Source of the DNA: Flagellimonas eckloniae
GTDB taxonomy: Bacteria; Bacteroidota; Bacteroidia; Flavobacteriales; Flavobacteriaceae
DNA length: 64,000 bases
Direction: 5' to 3'
Assembly: GCF_001413955.1 (NCBI RefSeq)
Contig: NZ_LCTZ01000002.1
Location: 2,342,501 to 2,406,500 of the forward strand
The stretch's first letter is position 1; each line of letters begins with the position of its first letter. Both the position numbers and the translations under genes were made by a program. Below the pieces are notes generated by a model that was not told the DNA's origin, made no database searches, and saw only the letters and a list, made by a program, of their open reading frames with translations. Below, one piece after another: positions 1-9,379 of the stretch.

Positions 1-330
1 GCTCCTGCCCGTAAAATTTTAGATGCCGGTGGGGCATTGGCCATTGCCAGTGACCACAATCCTGGTTCGGCACCTATGGGACATTTGCTTACTCAAGCAA
101 GTATTCTCGGAACCTTTGAAAAACTCTCAAATGCCGAAGTTTTGGCCGGAATCACTTTTAGGGCAAGTGCTGCTTTGAATTTGGCAGACCGAGGTACGTT
201 GGAAGTAGGCAAGCTTGCTGATCTTGTTGCTTTTCCAACCGATAACTATCAAGAAATAACCTATCATCAAGGACAGCTAAAACCCAGTATGGTCTGGAAA
301 AATGGGAAACAAGTTTTTGAAAGAAATTAA
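1..330 (+). CDS. hutI: Imidazolonepropionase, C-terminal part
   Basis: This is the last ~109 codons of imidazolonepropionase, the cytoplasmic amidohydrolase that opens imidazolone-5-propionate to N-formimidoyl-glutamate, the third step of histidine degradation. The frame is already open at base 1, so the N-terminus lies outside the window. Visible are the ASDHNPGSAP segment, whose Asp belongs to the metal-site region of this family, and the C-terminal GKLADLVAF strand typical of amidohydrolases. The stop is followed after one base by hutU, and hutG follows, so the three form one operon. The identification rests on sequence and on the hut neighbours. Confidence 0.93.
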   Translation, partial: APARKILDAGGALAIASDHNPGSAPMGHLLTQASILGTFEKLSNAEVLAGITFRASAALNLADRGTLEVGKLADLVAFPTDNYQEITYHQGQLKPSMVWKNGKQVFERN

Positions 331-331
331 T

Positions 332-2350
332 ATGGAACTTCAAGAATTCAAATCGCAAGTCCTTCAGGGAATACCTGAACAGCTTCCAACGCCAAGGCCC
401 TATCCCAAAAACGGCAATCCAGCTCCCAAACGAAAGGATATTTTATCAAAAGAAGAGAAAAAACTGGCCGTTCAAAACGCGTTGCGCTACTTTCCAAAGG
501 ATTGGCATAAAGAACTGGCTAAAGAGTTTGTCAGTGAACTTAATAGTTATGGAAGAATCTATATGCATCGATTTAAACCAAACTATGAACTATACGCTAG
601 GCCTATTTCTGAATATCCAGCAAAAACAAAACAGGCCGCTGCAATTATGCTGATGATTCAAAACAATCTTGACCCTGTCGTAGCCCAACATCCTGAAGAA
701 CTTATTACCTATGGTGGCAACGGAGCCGTATTTCAAAACTGGGCACAGTATCTATTGACCATGAAGTATTTGGCCGAAATGACCGAGCAACAGACGCTTC
801 ATATGTATTCCGGGCATCCTATGGGACTCTTCCCGTCTTCCAAAGAAGCTCCAAGAGTCATCGTTACCAATGGCATGATGATTCCCAATTACTCCAAACC
901 TGACGATTGGGAAAAATTCAATGCGCTTGGGGTTACTCAATATGGACAAATGACAGCAGGTTCTTATATGTACATTGGGCCGCAAGGCATTGTTCACGGC
1001 ACAGCTATAACCGTAATGAACGCTTTTAGAAAAGTGTTGAAAAAAGACGAATACCCTAATGGAAAGGTGTTTTTAACCGCTGGCTTAGGTGGCATGAGTG
1101 GCGCACAGCCAAAAGCTGGCAACATTGCAGGCTGTATTACTGTTTGTGCAGAAGTTAATCCCGAAGCTGCAAAAAAAAGACACCAACAAGGTTGGGTGGA
1201 TGAGTTGTTGACCGATATATCTGGACTAGTTAAAAGAACCAAGGAAGCCATTGCAAAACAAGAAGTTGTGTCTTTAGCATATATAGGTAATATTGTTGAA
1301 GTTTGGGAACAATTTTACGAAGAGGATATTTTTGTTCACTTGGGATCAGACCAAACTTCCTTGCACAATCCATGGGCTGGAGGGTATTATCCGGTTGGCC
1401 TACCCTTTGAAAAGGCCAATGAAATGATGGCCGAAAATCCATCCGAATTTAAAAATCAAGTGCAGGAATCTTTACGAAGACAAATAGATGCCATCAACAA
1501 GCACACAGCAAAAGGCTCTTACTTTTTTGATTATGGAAATGCTTTTTTATTGGAAGTTTCCCGTGCCGGGGGAGATGTAATGGCTAAAAACAATATTGAC
1601 TTCAGATACCCATCCTATGTTCAAGATATTTTGGGACCCATGTGTTTTGATTATGGTTTTGGGCCATTCAGATGGGTATGTACTTCTGGAAATCCCAAGG
1701 ATTTGCAATGGACAGATGCTATTGCTTTAGAAGTCATGAAAAAAATCAAAGCCAATGCTCCTGAAGAAATTCAGCAGCAAATGCAAGATAATATTACATG
1801 GATTAGTGAGGCAGAACAGAATAAATTGGTAGTAGGTTCCCAAGCAAGGATTCTGTATGCAGATGCTGAAGGACGTGCAAAAATTGCAGAAGCTTTTAAC
1901 AATGCCATAGCCCAAGGAGAGATTACTGCTCCGGTAGTACTGGGCAGAGACCATCATGATGTCAGCGGTACCGATTCTCCCTTTAGGGAGACCAGCAATA
2001 TTTATGATGGCAGCAAGTTTACCGCAGATATGGCCATCCATAATGTGATAGGTGATAGTTTTAGAGGTGCTACTTGGGTTTCTATACACAATGGCGGCGG
2101 TGTAGGCTGGGGAGAGGTCATCAATGGGGGCTTTGGAATGGTCTTGGATGGCTCTGAAGAAGCGTCCCGAAAATTGAAAAGCATGCTGCTCTATGATGTA
2201 AACAATGGTATTTCCAGAAGAAGTTGGGCGCGAAATAAAGAGGCTTTATTTGCCATAAAACGTGAAATGGAACGAACTCCCAATTTAAAGGTAACTTTAC
2301 CCAATCTAGTTGAAACAGATATATTGGATCATCTTTTTGATGCGACATGA
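332..2350 (+). CDS. hutU: Urocanate hydratase
   Basis: Urocanase adds water to urocanate, giving 4-imidazolone-5-propionate, using tightly bound NAD+. At 672 residues this is the long form, against about 556 in Pseudomonas-type enzymes. Diagnostic segments are YGGNGAVFQNWAQYLL, MYSGHPMGLFPS, VTNGMMIPNYS, TAGLGGMSGAQPKA, GRDHHDVSGTDSPFRETSN and SIHNGGGVGWGEVINGGFG. An upstream ATG at 302 lies inside the end of hutI. The ATG at 332, one base after the hutI stop, gives the natural MELQEFK start and is preferred. The 3' end overlaps hutG by four bases (ATGA), so the two are translationally coupled. Confidence 0.96.
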   Translation: MELQEFKSQVLQGIPEQLPTPRPYPKNGNPAPKRKDILSKEEKKLAVQNALRYFPKDWHKELAKEFVSELNSYGRIYMHRFKPNYELYARPISEYPAKTKQAAAIMLMIQNNLDPVVAQHPEELITYGGNGAVFQNWAQYLLTMKYLAEMTEQQTLHMYSGHPMGLFPSSKEAPRVIVTNGMMIPNYSKPDDWEKFNALGVTQYGQMTAGSYMYIGPQGIVHGTAITVMNAFRKVLKKDEYPNGKVFLTAGLGGMSGAQPKAGNIAGCITVCAEVNPEAAKKRHQQGWVDELLTDISGLVKRTKEAIAKQEVVSLAYIGNIVEVWEQFYEEDIFVHLGSDQTSLHNPWAGGYYPVGLPFEKANEMMAENPSEFKNQVQESLRRQIDAINKHTAKGSYFFDYGNAFLLEVSRAGGDVMAKNNIDFRYPSYVQDILGPMCFDYGFGPFRWVCTSGNPKDLQWTDAIALEVMKKIKANAPEEIQQQMQDNITWISEAEQNKLVVGSQARILYADAEGRAKIAEAFNNAIAQGEITAPVVLGRDHHDVSGTDSPFRETSNIYDGSKFTADMAIHNVIGDSFRGATWVSIHNGGGVGWGEVINGGFGMVLDGSEEASRKLKSMLLYDVNNGISRRSWARNKEALFAIKREMERTPNLKVTLPNLVETDILDHLFDAT

Positions 2351-3312
2351 AACACTACACAAATCCAGATACAACTATTTGGCATGGAAGAGTCAGCAAT
2401 AAGTACCTGTACCTCCATGAAAAAGTACGATGTATCCCTTTAAGTGAAATTTCTGAACCTCCGAAAAAATCAATTGCTCTATTGGGATATGCCTGTGATG
2501 AAGGGGTAAAACGGAATCAAGGTAGGATTGGAGCAGTAAAAGGTCCTAAAACCATTAAAAATAGTCTTGCAAAATTCCCTAACCATCTTGCCAATACCGT
2601 ATTGCTACACGATACAGGTGCTATAGTTTGCAAAAATGGAGATATGGAGGCTGCACAAAAGGAGCTTTCCAAAGCTGTTACCATCCTTCTAGAAAAAAAA
2701 CAGTTCCCCATTGTTTTGGGTGGTGGTCACGATATGACCTATGGTCACTACAACGGAATTAAAACTTATCTAGATTCGAAAAAGAATAAACAGACTATTG
2801 GTATTATAAATTTTGATGCCCATTTTGATCTTCGTCAGAACACGAATGGCAATAATTCCGGAACCCCTTTCTATCAAATAGCAATGGAATCTAAAAAAGA
2901 AGATAATACCTTTAACTATTTATGCCTTGGTATTCGGAAAGATGCCAATGACCGGACACTTTTTGAGGCAGCCAAAGAATTAGATGTTAAATACGTGTTA
3001 TCCGATACTTTTCAGATGCAATTTCTGGATGAAATCAATACATGGATCAATGCCTTTATTAAAACTGTGGATAAGGTTTATGTAACCATAGATTTGGATG
3101 GATTTTCATCTGCTTACGCACCTGGGGTAAGTGCTCCTTCTCCAATGGGGTTTACCCCTGAAATTGTTCTAGAATGCCTCAAAACCACTATTGGCTCTGG
3201 GAAATTAATCAGTTTGGATATTGCCGAGATGAACCCAAAATTTGATATCGATGGACAGACGGCAAAACTGGCCGCATCATTACTTCACCACATTATACAT
3301 ACTATCTACTAG
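2347..3312 (+). CDS. hutG: Formimidoylglutamase
   Basis: This 321-residue protein is a member of the arginase/agmatinase family and hydrolyses N-formimidoyl-L-glutamate to glutamate and formamide, completing the hut pathway. The manganese-binding motifs are in order: GGGHDMTYGH near residue 120, NFDAHFDLR near 155 and TIDLDGFSSAYAPGVSAPSP near 245. The last two supply the Asp ligands. It starts inside the hutU stop and is the last gene of the operon, since a gap of 372 bases follows. Agmatinase or another ureohydrolase would be the alternative by fold alone, but the operon decides for HutG. Confidence 0.9.
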   Translation: MKHYTNPDTTIWHGRVSNKYLYLHEKVRCIPLSEISEPPKKSIALLGYACDEGVKRNQGRIGAVKGPKTIKNSLAKFPNHLANTVLLHDTGAIVCKNGDMEAAQKELSKAVTILLEKKQFPIVLGGGHDMTYGHYNGIKTYLDSKKNKQTIGIINFDAHFDLRQNTNGNNSGTPFYQIAMESKKEDNTFNYLCLGIRKDANDRTLFEAAKELDVKYVLSDTFQMQFLDEINTWINAFIKTVDKVYVTIDLDGFSSAYAPGVSAPSPMGFTPEIVLECLKTTIGSGKLISLDIAEMNPKFDIDGQTAKLAASLLHHIIHTIY

Positions 3313-3387
3313 AACTGATTCCAACAAAAAAAGCCTTCCATATGGAAAGCCTTTCATTGGTGAGCATCATTTTTAATGCTTCAACCT

Positions 3388-3415
3388 GATTCCAATCTAG
3401 TTGCAGATTGGAATC
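3388..3415. terminator. Perfect 11-bp inverted repeat
   Basis: The arms GATTCCAATCT and AGATTGGAATC surround the loop AGTTGC. It lies downstream of hutG, so it may act as a terminator or RNA-stability hairpin. The missing U-tract argues against a simple intrinsic terminator, and an operator upstream of xylB is the alternative. Confidence 0.4.
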
Positions 3416-3634
3416 CAACACAACACCGCAAAGATATAAAATGAATTATGATTAACGATGCTATTCCTGAATCAAAGCAATCGAACTACTAAAAAACATC
3501 ATCTTACGAAAACCTTTTCGAAAAGTTTCGTATTTTATGTAACGTATTTAATTATTTGATTGTTAATAGTTTAAAAAACATCGATTACATAATTTTATAG
3601 CTTCAAAATTTTCAAATTGATATTTCAAAGTCTT

Positions 3635-3661
3635 TTTGAGCGATAACATTTTTTACTTTTG
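3635..3661 (+). promoter_or_regulatory. Putative xylB promoter (TTTG / TACTTTTG)
   Basis: TACTTTTG at 3654-3661 fits the Bacteroidota -7 element TAnnTTTG, and TTTG at 3635-3638 could be the -33 element. The 15-base gap is shorter than the usual 17-21, so the call is tentative. Transcription would start about 15 bases before the xylB ATG at 3685. Confidence 0.35.
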
Positions 3662-3684
3662 ATTGCGCTCTAACTAAACAAAGT

Positions 3685-5166
3685 ATGTATTATCTGGGAA
3701 TTGACTTAGGAAGTTCATCAGTTAAAATAGCCATTGTAGATACTTCCACTGGCAAAAATATTGGAGTTATTCAGTCACCTGAAGAGGAAATGTCCATACA
3801 TTCACCTAAAAAAGGATGGGCAGAACAAAACCCTAAAGATTGGTGGGGCCATATTTGTGATGGAATTACCAAAATCAAGAAAGCTCACAATATTTCAGAA
3901 AATAGTATTGAAGGAATTGGAATTGCCTATCAGATGCATGGTCTAGTCATTGTTGATGAAAAAGGTGAGCCGCTAAGAGATTCTATTATTTGGTGTGATA
4001 GTAGAGCCGTCAATATTGGCAATAAAGCGTATCAAGAAGTTGGGGAAGATACCTGTGATTCCCATTTATTGAACTCTCCTGCAAATTTCACTGCATCAAA
4101 ATTACGATGGGTTAGGGAAAATGAACCTGACACCTATAACCGAGTTTACAAATTCATGCTACCTGGTGATTATATTGCTTATCGGTTTTCCAATACCATC
4201 AATACCACAATTTCCGGTTTATCGGAAGGTGTATTTTGGGATTTTAAATTAGATGAGGTTTCAAAGAGTATTTTGGATTATTATGAAATTCCATCTGCAT
4301 TTGTTCCTGAAATTGTGGACACTTTTGGACCTCAGGGAAAAATTTCCGCCAAAGGGGCCAAAGAAAGTGGTCTGTTGGAAGGTACGCCTATTTTATACCG
4401 CGCCGGTGACCAACCCAATAACGCACTTTCTTTAAATGTGTTTCACCCTGGTGAGGTTGCGGCTACAGGGGGCACATCTGGAGTGGTTTATGCTATTACA
4501 GACAACCTTTCTGTAAAGGAAAGTTCAAGGGTCAACAATTTTGCCCATGTCAATTACAAAAAAGGAGCTGAGAAAAATATTGGCAAATTACTCTGTATCA
4601 ATGGTGCTGGCATTCAGTACCGCTGGTTATTGAACAATTTAGATGTTTCTTCTTATGCGGAAATGAACGAATTGGCCGCAGAGGTTGAAGTTGGTTCTGA
4701 CGGAATTTGTGTAATTCCCTTTGGGAATGGAGCAGAGCGAATGCTCGAAAATCAAACCATAGGCACACGTATAGTAAACCTGGACCTCAACCGCCACTCA
4801 AAAACACACCTCTGTAGAGCTACGTTGGAAGGTATTGCATTTTCATTTGTATATGGAATAGAAATCATGAAATCTGATGGAATTGATGCCAAGGTAATGC
4901 GGGCTGGCAATGATAATCTATTTCGTTCTGAAATATTTTCAAACACCATTGCCACGTTGATTGAACAAGAAATTGAGATTTATAATACAACGGGCGCCAT
5001 TGGAGCCGCAAGAGCATGTACACTTTCAAAAAATGACTATGATACCTTTTCTGAGTTCATGAAAAACGACCATGTGCTGACATATGTTCCTTTCAAGGAC
5101 ACTGAACACTACCAAACTGCATATCAAAACTGGAAAAAAGAACTGAATTTAATACTAAACAAATAA
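3685..5166 (+). CDS. xylB: Xylulokinase
   Basis: This 493-residue FGGY-family kinase phosphorylates D-xylulose to xylulose 5-phosphate with ATP, feeding the pentose phosphate pathway. The N-terminal phosphate-binding strand [17 protein letters not shown], the substrate region [10 protein letters not shown] and SIIWCDSRA, the catalytic Asp in [10 protein letters not shown] (near residue 237), and the second ATPase-domain motifs GGTSGVVYA and [10 protein letters not shown] are all present. The length is normal for the family. It is the first gene of xylB-xylA-symporter-LacI, with 10 bases to xylA. Another FGGY kinase is possible by sequence, but the neighbouring xylose isomerase makes xylulose the expected substrate. 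Confidence 0.92.
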   Translation: MYYLGIDLGSSSVKIAIVDTSTGKNIGVIQSPEEEMSIHSPKKGWAEQNPKDWWGHICDGITKIKKAHNISENSIEGIGIAYQMHGLVIVDEKGEPLRDSIIWCDSRAVNIGNKAYQEVGEDTCDSHLLNSPANFTASKLRWVRENEPDTYNRVYKFMLPGDYIAYRFSNTINTTISGLSEGVFWDFKLDEVSKSILDYYEIPSAFVPEIVDTFGPQGKISAKGAKESGLLEGTPILYRAGDQPNNALSLNVFHPGEVAATGGTSGVVYAITDNLSVKESSRVNNFAHVNYKKGAEKNIGKLLCINGAGIQYRWLLNNLDVSSYAEMNELAAEVEVGSDGICVIPFGNGAERMLENQTIGTRIVNLDLNRHSKTHLCRATLEGIAFSFVYGIEIMKSDGIDAKVMRAGNDNLFRSEIFSNTIATLIEQEIEIYNTTGAIGAARACTLSKNDYDTFSEFMKNDHVLTYVPFKDTEHYQTAYQNWKKELNLILNK

Positions 5167-5176
5167 CATTTTAAAA

Positions 5177-6502
5177 ATGGCACTTATAGGCGATAAAGAA
5201 TATTTTAAAGGTATCGGGGAAATAAAATACGAAGGCAAGGAATCCGATAACCCAATGGCATTTAAATTTTACAATTCAGATCAAGTTGTAGCTGGTAAAA
5301 CCATGAACGAACACTTCAAATTTGCCATGGCCTATTGGCACACACTGTGTGGTACCGGCGGGGATCCCTTTGGCCCAGGAACCAAAAATTTTCCTTGGAT
5401 AACGGCCAATGACCCCATTAAAGCTGCCAAAGATAAAGCGGATGCCGCTTTTGAATTCATCACAAAAATGGGCTTTGATTATTATTGCTTTCACGATTTT
5501 GATTTGGTTGATGAAGCAGCAACTCTTGCCGAGTCCGAAAAAAGAGTACAAAAAACGGTTGAATACCTCAAACAAAAACAAGAAGCTTCAGGGGTAAAAT
5601 TACTTTGGGGAACGGCAAATTGTTTTTCAAATCCAAGATATATGAATGGCGCAGCATCTAATCCAAATTTTGATGTTGTTGCCCACGCAGGGGCACAAGT
5701 TAAAATTGCCCTGGATGCCACCATTGCCCTTGGAGGTGAAAATTATGTGTTCTGGGGCGGTCGTGAGGGTTATATGTCGCTCTTGAACACTAATATGAAA
5801 TTGGAACAGGACAACATTGGCCGATTTTTAAATATGGCCAAAGATTATGCTCGAAGCCAGGGGTTCAATGGAACGTTCTTTATTGAACCTAAACCCATGG
5901 AACCATCCAAACATCAGTACGATTTTGATGCCGCCACTTCAATTAATTCCATTCGGGAATATGGTCTTGAAAATGACTTTAAATTAAATATTGAGGTGAA
6001 TCATGCTACCCTTGCGCAACATACTTTTCAACATGAGTTACAGGTTGCTGCCAATGCAGGAATGTTGGGCAGTGTTGATGCTAACCGCGGAGATTATCAG
6101 AATGGTTGGGATACCGATCAATTTCCAAACAATGTTCTGGAGACTGCCGAAGCCATGTTGGTGTTGTTAAAATCAGGTGGACTTCAAGGCGGAGGAATAA
6201 ACTTTGATGCCAAAACAAGACGTAATTCCACTGATCTGGAAGATATTTTCTTGGCACATATTGGTGGAGCCGACACTTTTGCAAGAGCGCTTTTGGTTGC
6301 TGATGCAGTGATTCAAAAATCCCCATATGAGGATTTATTGGGGAAACGTTATGCTTCTTTTGATTCTGGAAAAGGTGCCGATTTTGTGAAAGGCAATCTC
6401 TCGCTTACAGATTTATCTGATTATGCACATTCGAAAAACGAACCTGAGCAAATCAGTGGTAAACAAGAGTTGTTTGAGAACATCATCAACCAATATATTT
6501 AA
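5177..6502 (+). CDS. xylA: Xylose isomerase
   Basis: This 441-residue TIM-barrel enzyme interconverts D-xylose and D-xylulose and needs two divalent metal ions. The length and motifs are those of class II xylose isomerases. Visible are [11 protein letters not shown] with the catalytic His and Asp, [24 protein letters not shown] with the Glu and Lys, [18 protein letters not shown] and [20 protein letters not shown] with the metal ligands. It lies between xylB and the symporter with gaps of about 10 bases on both sides, so the three are co-transcribed. All expected active-site residues are seen. Confidence 0.96.
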   Translation: MALIGDKEYFKGIGEIKYEGKESDNPMAFKFYNSDQVVAGKTMNEHFKFAMAYWHTLCGTGGDPFGPGTKNFPWITANDPIKAAKDKADAAFEFITKMGFDYYCFHDFDLVDEAATLAESEKRVQKTVEYLKQKQEASGVKLLWGTANCFSNPRYMNGAASNPNFDVVAHAGAQVKIALDATIALGGENYVFWGGREGYMSLLNTNMKLEQDNIGRFLNMAKDYARSQGFNGTFFIEPKPMEPSKHQYDFDAATSINSIREYGLENDFKLNIEVNHATLAQHTFQHELQVAANAGMLGSVDANRGDYQNGWDTDQFPNNVLETAEAMLVLLKSGGLQGGGINFDAKTRRNSTDLEDIFLAHIGGADTFARALLVADAVIQKSPYEDLLGKRYASFDSGKGADFVKGNLSLTDLSDYAHSKNEPEQISGKQELFENIINQYI

Positions 6503-6511
6503 AATCTTACC

Positions 6512-8128
6512 ATGGAATCAATTTTAGAAACAGCGGATTGGTGGGTACTTGGAGGCTATTTGGCTGCACTTATTGCAGTTGCTGTCTGGGTCGTACTTCA
6601 AAAAAACAAAAACACCGAAGATTACTTTTTAGCGGGAAGAAATGTAGGCTGGTTTGTTATTGGAGCATCAATCTTTGCCTCTAATATTGGTTCTGAACAC
6701 GTAGTAGGACTTGCCGGAACAGGTGCAGAATCTGGCATGCCCATGGCACATTACGAACTGCATGCATGGATAGTTTTACTATTGGGATGGCTCTTTCTCC
6801 CATTTTATTTCAGAAGCAATGCGTTTACGATGCCCGAATTTTTGGAGAAACGTTTTGATAGCCGTTCAAGATGGTTTCTCTCCGTTTTTTCACTGGTGGG
6901 ATATGTCATTACCAAAGTATCGGTAACCATTTATGCCGGTGGAATTGTTGTTTCAGAATTGTTGGGAATACCTTTTTGGTATGGTGCCATTGGTATTGTT
7001 GTTTTTACCGGGGCCTATACCGTAATCGGAGGAATGAAGGCCGTTATTTATACGGAAACACTTCAAACGGTTATTTTGATAGCCGGTTCATTGATCATCA
7101 CCTATTTAGGGTTGGAAAAAGTTGGTGGATGGGAAGAACTTAAACTTGTTGCCGGAAGTGAACATTTTAATATGTGGCGCCCCATCTCGGATCCTGATTT
7201 TCCATGGACAGGAATGTTGATTGGTGGTACCATTGTTGGGATATGGTATTGGTGCACAGACCAATATATTGTGCAACGTACTTTGGCGGCAAATAATATT
7301 AAGATAGGGCGCCGCGGTGCCATCTTTGGGGCGTACTTAAAATTACTTCCCATTTTTATCTTTTTGATTCCAGGCATCATTGCATTTGCTTTGGCAAAAC
7401 AAGGTGTACTTACCTATGAAAAAAGCGATGAGGTTTTTCCTGTACTGGTAAAAACTTTGCTCCCGGTTGGCCTAAAAGGTCTGGTAGCAGGAGGATTGAT
7501 GGCAGCTTTGATGAGTTCGTTGGCTTCCGTATTCAATTCGTGCTCTACCATTTTTACCATTGATATCTATAAAAAACTTAAGCCACTCACCGAAGAAAAG
7601 AAATTGCTTCGTGTTGGAAAACTAGCAACATCTATTGTTGTTGTTCTCGGCATCATCTGGATTCCCATTATGGAGAAAATTGGAGGCGGTGTACTTTATC
7701 AATATCTGCAGAGTGTACAATCCTATATTGCACCACCAATAACAGCGGTATTTTTGCTGGGCATTATTTGGAAAAGAGTTAATTCCAAAGCAGCAATAGT
7801 TACTTTGTTTTCAGGTTTACTGGTAGCGGCATTCCGTATCCTTGCTGAAATTTATCAACCCTATTTGTCAGGTGTGCTCTTATCATTTGCCACGATCAAC
7901 TTTGCGCATATGGCCATTTTTATGTTCATATTTTCCATAATTGTATGTATTTCGGTTACTTTAGCCACTGCTCCACCCAATTATTCAGCCATAAAAGGGC
8001 TTTCCTTTGGAACATTGACCGTTGAGGATAAACAATTGAACAAAGAAAGTATTTCAGTTATCGACATTGTACTTTCTGTATTTTTAATAATCGTTGTCAT
8101 TGCCGTACTTGCTTACTTTACAGGGTAA
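6512..8128 (+). CDS. Sodium/sugar symporter (SSS family), probably xylose
   Basis: This 538-residue inner-membrane protein of the sodium:solute symporter family (SGLT-like) would import a sugar with Na+. About 13-14 hydrophobic segments run along its length. Early in the protein are TEDYFLAGRNVGWFVIGASIFASNIGSEHVVGLAG, the sodium-site region of SGLT-type transporters (read here as two adjoining stretches), then PEFLEKRFDSRSR and GLVAGGLMAALMSSLASVFNSCS. Position right after xylA suggests xylose as substrate. Substrate identity is inferred from the operon; glucose or galactose cannot be excluded from sequence alone. Confidence 0.85.
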   Translation: MESILETADWWVLGGYLAALIAVAVWVVLQKNKNTEDYFLAGRNVGWFVIGASIFASNIGSEHVVGLAGTGAESGMPMAHYELHAWIVLLLGWLFLPFYFRSNAFTMPEFLEKRFDSRSRWFLSVFSLVGYVITKVSVTIYAGGIVVSELLGIPFWYGAIGIVVFTGAYTVIGGMKAVIYTETLQTVILIAGSLIITYLGLEKVGGWEELKLVAGSEHFNMWRPISDPDFPWTGMLIGGTIVGIWYWCTDQYIVQRTLAANNIKIGRRGAIFGAYLKLLPIFIFLIPGIIAFALAKQGVLTYEKSDEVFPVLVKTLLPVGLKGLVAGGLMAALMSSLASVFNSCSTIFTIDIYKKLKPLTEEKKLLRVGKLATSIVVVLGIIWIPIMEKIGGGVLYQYLQSVQSYIAPPITAVFLLGIIWKRVNSKAAIVTLFSGLLVAAFRILAEIYQPYLSGVLLSFATINFAHMAIFMFIFSIIVCISVTLATAPPNYSAIKGLSFGTLTVEDKQLNKESISVIDIVLSVFLIIVVIAVLAYFTG

Positions 8129-8169
8129 AGCAAATTGCCTTTTTAACGACGTATGTGGAAGCCAAATAA

Positions 8170-9192
8170 ATGAAAAAACTGACTTTAAATGACATTGCAA
8201 AGCATTTTGGAGTATCCATTTCTACCGTTTCAAAAGCTGTCAACGACAATGCTGAAATAAGTAAGGAAGTAAGGGATAAAATTCAAAAGTACGCCAAGGA
8301 ACATCATTACAGGCCCAATAGAGTTGCACTTAGTCTGCTTAAAAAAAGTACTAAGACCATTGGGGTAATTGTTCCTACCATTTTAAATTATTTTTTTACA
8401 CAGGTATTCTTTGGAATAGAAAAAACCGCAAATGCCAGGGGTTACAATATCATTAGTTGTACTTCGGATGAATCCTATCCAAAAGAGGTTCATACAGTTG
8501 GACTTTTAAGTGCTGGTATTGTAGATGGGCTGATATTGTCCCTATCACATGAAACCCAGGCCAAAGCAAATATTGAACACATTTCCAATTTCATTGATGC
8601 CCAAATACCGTTGGTGTTATTTGACCGTGTCTCCGATAAAATTGAGTGTGATAAAGTTATTGTCGATGATTTGCAAGCTGGCTATAACACAACAAAACAC
8701 CTGTTGAATGCTGGTTGCAAAAATATTGCCCTAGTTTCCGAAATCTACAATTCAAGTGTTGGAAAACTAAGGGTTTCCGGTTATCAAAATGCCCTTAAGG
8801 AAAGGAATATACCCTTTGATAGCAAACTTTTACTGAAAGTTAAAAAGGATGATGACCTGGAACTCCTGATTACTTTTCTATTGGATTATAAAAAAATAGA
8901 TGCCATAATAGCTCTGGATGAAATGATGGCTGCGGATGTACTTTACATCCTTAAATCCAAAAACATCAAGGTTCCAGAGGAAATTTCCATTATTGGCTTT
9001 ACAAATGGTCGACTTTCAAAATATGTTTCTCCCTCGTTGACCATGGTAAGTCAACATGGAAAATACATTGGAGAATTGACCGCCAACATTTTAATTGATC
9101 GTATCGAAAATAAGGGTGATTTTATTCCCTATACCACCAAGATTGTAAAAACCAGTTTGATTGAACGCGAATCCACAAGGTCAATCAAATAA
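8170..9192 (+). CDS. LacI-family transcriptional regulator of the xyl operon
   Basis: This 340-residue protein has an N-terminal LacI helix-turn-helix (TLNDIAKHFGVSISTVSKAV at residues 4-23, hinge helix around YRPNRVALSLLKKS) followed by a periplasmic-binding-like sensor domain (TIGVIVPTI, GLILSLSHE, IPLVLFDRV, IDAIIALDEMMAADVL, ISIIGFTN). It probably binds a pentose or its phosphate and controls the upstream xyl genes. It lies 41 bases downstream of the symporter on the same strand, so autoregulation within the operon is likely. The inducer is inferred from context only. It is the last intact host gene before the prophage. Confidence 0.88.
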   Translation: MKKLTLNDIAKHFGVSISTVSKAVNDNAEISKEVRDKIQKYAKEHHYRPNRVALSLLKKSTKTIGVIVPTILNYFFTQVFFGIEKTANARGYNIISCTSDESYPKEVHTVGLLSAGIVDGLILSLSHETQAKANIEHISNFIDAQIPLVLFDRVSDKIECDKVIVDDLQAGYNTTKHLLNAGCKNIALVSEIYNSSVGKLRVSGYQNALKERNIPFDSKLLLKVKKDDDLELLITFLLDYKKIDAIIALDEMMAADVLYILKSKNIKVPEEISIIGFTNGRLSKYVSPSLTMVSQHGKYIGELTANILIDRIENKGDFIPYTTKIVKTSLIERESTRSIK

Positions 9193-9198
9193 TTATAA

Positions 9199-9228
9199 GG
9201 ATTATTTCCTATTTTTTGGATTATTTCC
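9199..9228. repeat. Direct repeat GGATTATTTCC x2
   Basis: Two identical 11-mers at 9199-9209 and 9218-9228 are spaced 19 bp start to start, close to two helical turns. They lie just before the palindrome and ATG of the split Pol IV gene. Paired regulator sites for that gene are a reasonable guess, and no matching regulator is visible. Confidence 0.45.
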
Positions 9229-9233
9229 ATATA

Positions 9234-9253
9234 TTAGCTGTTCTCTCAGCTAA
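9234..9253. promoter_or_regulatory. Perfect palindrome TTAGCTG-N6-CAGCTAA
   Basis: Seven-base arms match perfectly around TTCTCT, and the site ends three bases before the ATG at 9257. A repressor bound here would block initiation of the Pol IV gene, and such polymerases are usually damage-regulated. No LexA-like gene is in the window, so the binding protein is unknown. The site now lies in host DNA at the left prophage junction. Confidence 0.5.
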
Positions 9254-9256
9254 ACA

Positions 9257-9278
9257 ATGAATAAAACCATTTTACTAT
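9257..9278 (+). pseudogene. dinB: 5' fragment of the split Pol IV gene (start codon and first 7 codons)
   Basis: ATG AAT AAA ACC ATT TTA CTA T encodes MNKTILL and then meets prophage sequence, where TAA follows at once. Joining base 9278 (end of CTAT) to base 45904 restores the frame as MNKTILL-LHLDLDTFYVSVER, the expected start of a Y-family polymerase. The upstream operator-like sequences stayed with this fragment, so any transcript starting here now runs into the prophage end. The assignment rests on frame continuity, the CTAT repeat shared with the right junction and the symmetric prophage ends. Confidence 0.75.
9275..9278. repeat. Target-site duplication CTAT, left copy
   Basis: CTAT at 9275-9278 abuts the left prophage end and is repeated at 45900-45903. 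Mu-type transposases usually make 5-bp duplications. A 5-bp reading here (ACTAT against CCTAT) has one mismatch, so 4 bp is the exact identity seen. Confidence 0.55.
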
Positions 9279-9289
9279 AATCGGGAAAT

Positions 9290-9327
9290 CAAATTATACA
9301 TAAAAGTAAAACAAATTGTACGCAAAA
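9290..9327. repeat. Putative transposase sites at the left end
   Basis: CAAATTATACATAAAA (9290-9305) and CAAATTGTACGCAAAA (9312-9327) are repeated with a spacing of exactly 22 bp, the size of a MuA binding site. Related sequences in inverted orientation lie at the right end. They are the best candidates for transposase binding sites. Confidence 0.6.
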
Positions 9328-9379
9328 ACCTTGATGGTGAGGGTTTTTACAATACTTCCAAACAGTATAGTCTATTTTG

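Larger units (their letters stand above)
3313..3684. other. Intergenic region between hut and xyl operons
   Basis: No gene is seen in these 372 bases. The first part holds two hairpins. An imperfect one at 3329-3354 (AAGCCTTCC against GGAAAGCCT around ATAT) may end hutIUG transcription. A perfect one at 3388-3415 has an 11-bp stem, GATTCCAATCT with AGATTGGAATC, and a 6-base loop, but no T-run follows. The rest is very AT-rich and ends in the putative xylB promoter. Confidence 0.6.

Noticed and set aside
302..331. ATG at 302 as hutU start
   Set aside because: It lies within hutI; the ATG at 332 gives the normal N-terminus and spacing.
9274..9278. Exact 5-bp target duplication
   Set aside because: ACTAT at the left and CCTAT at the right differ by one base, so only CTAT is identical.
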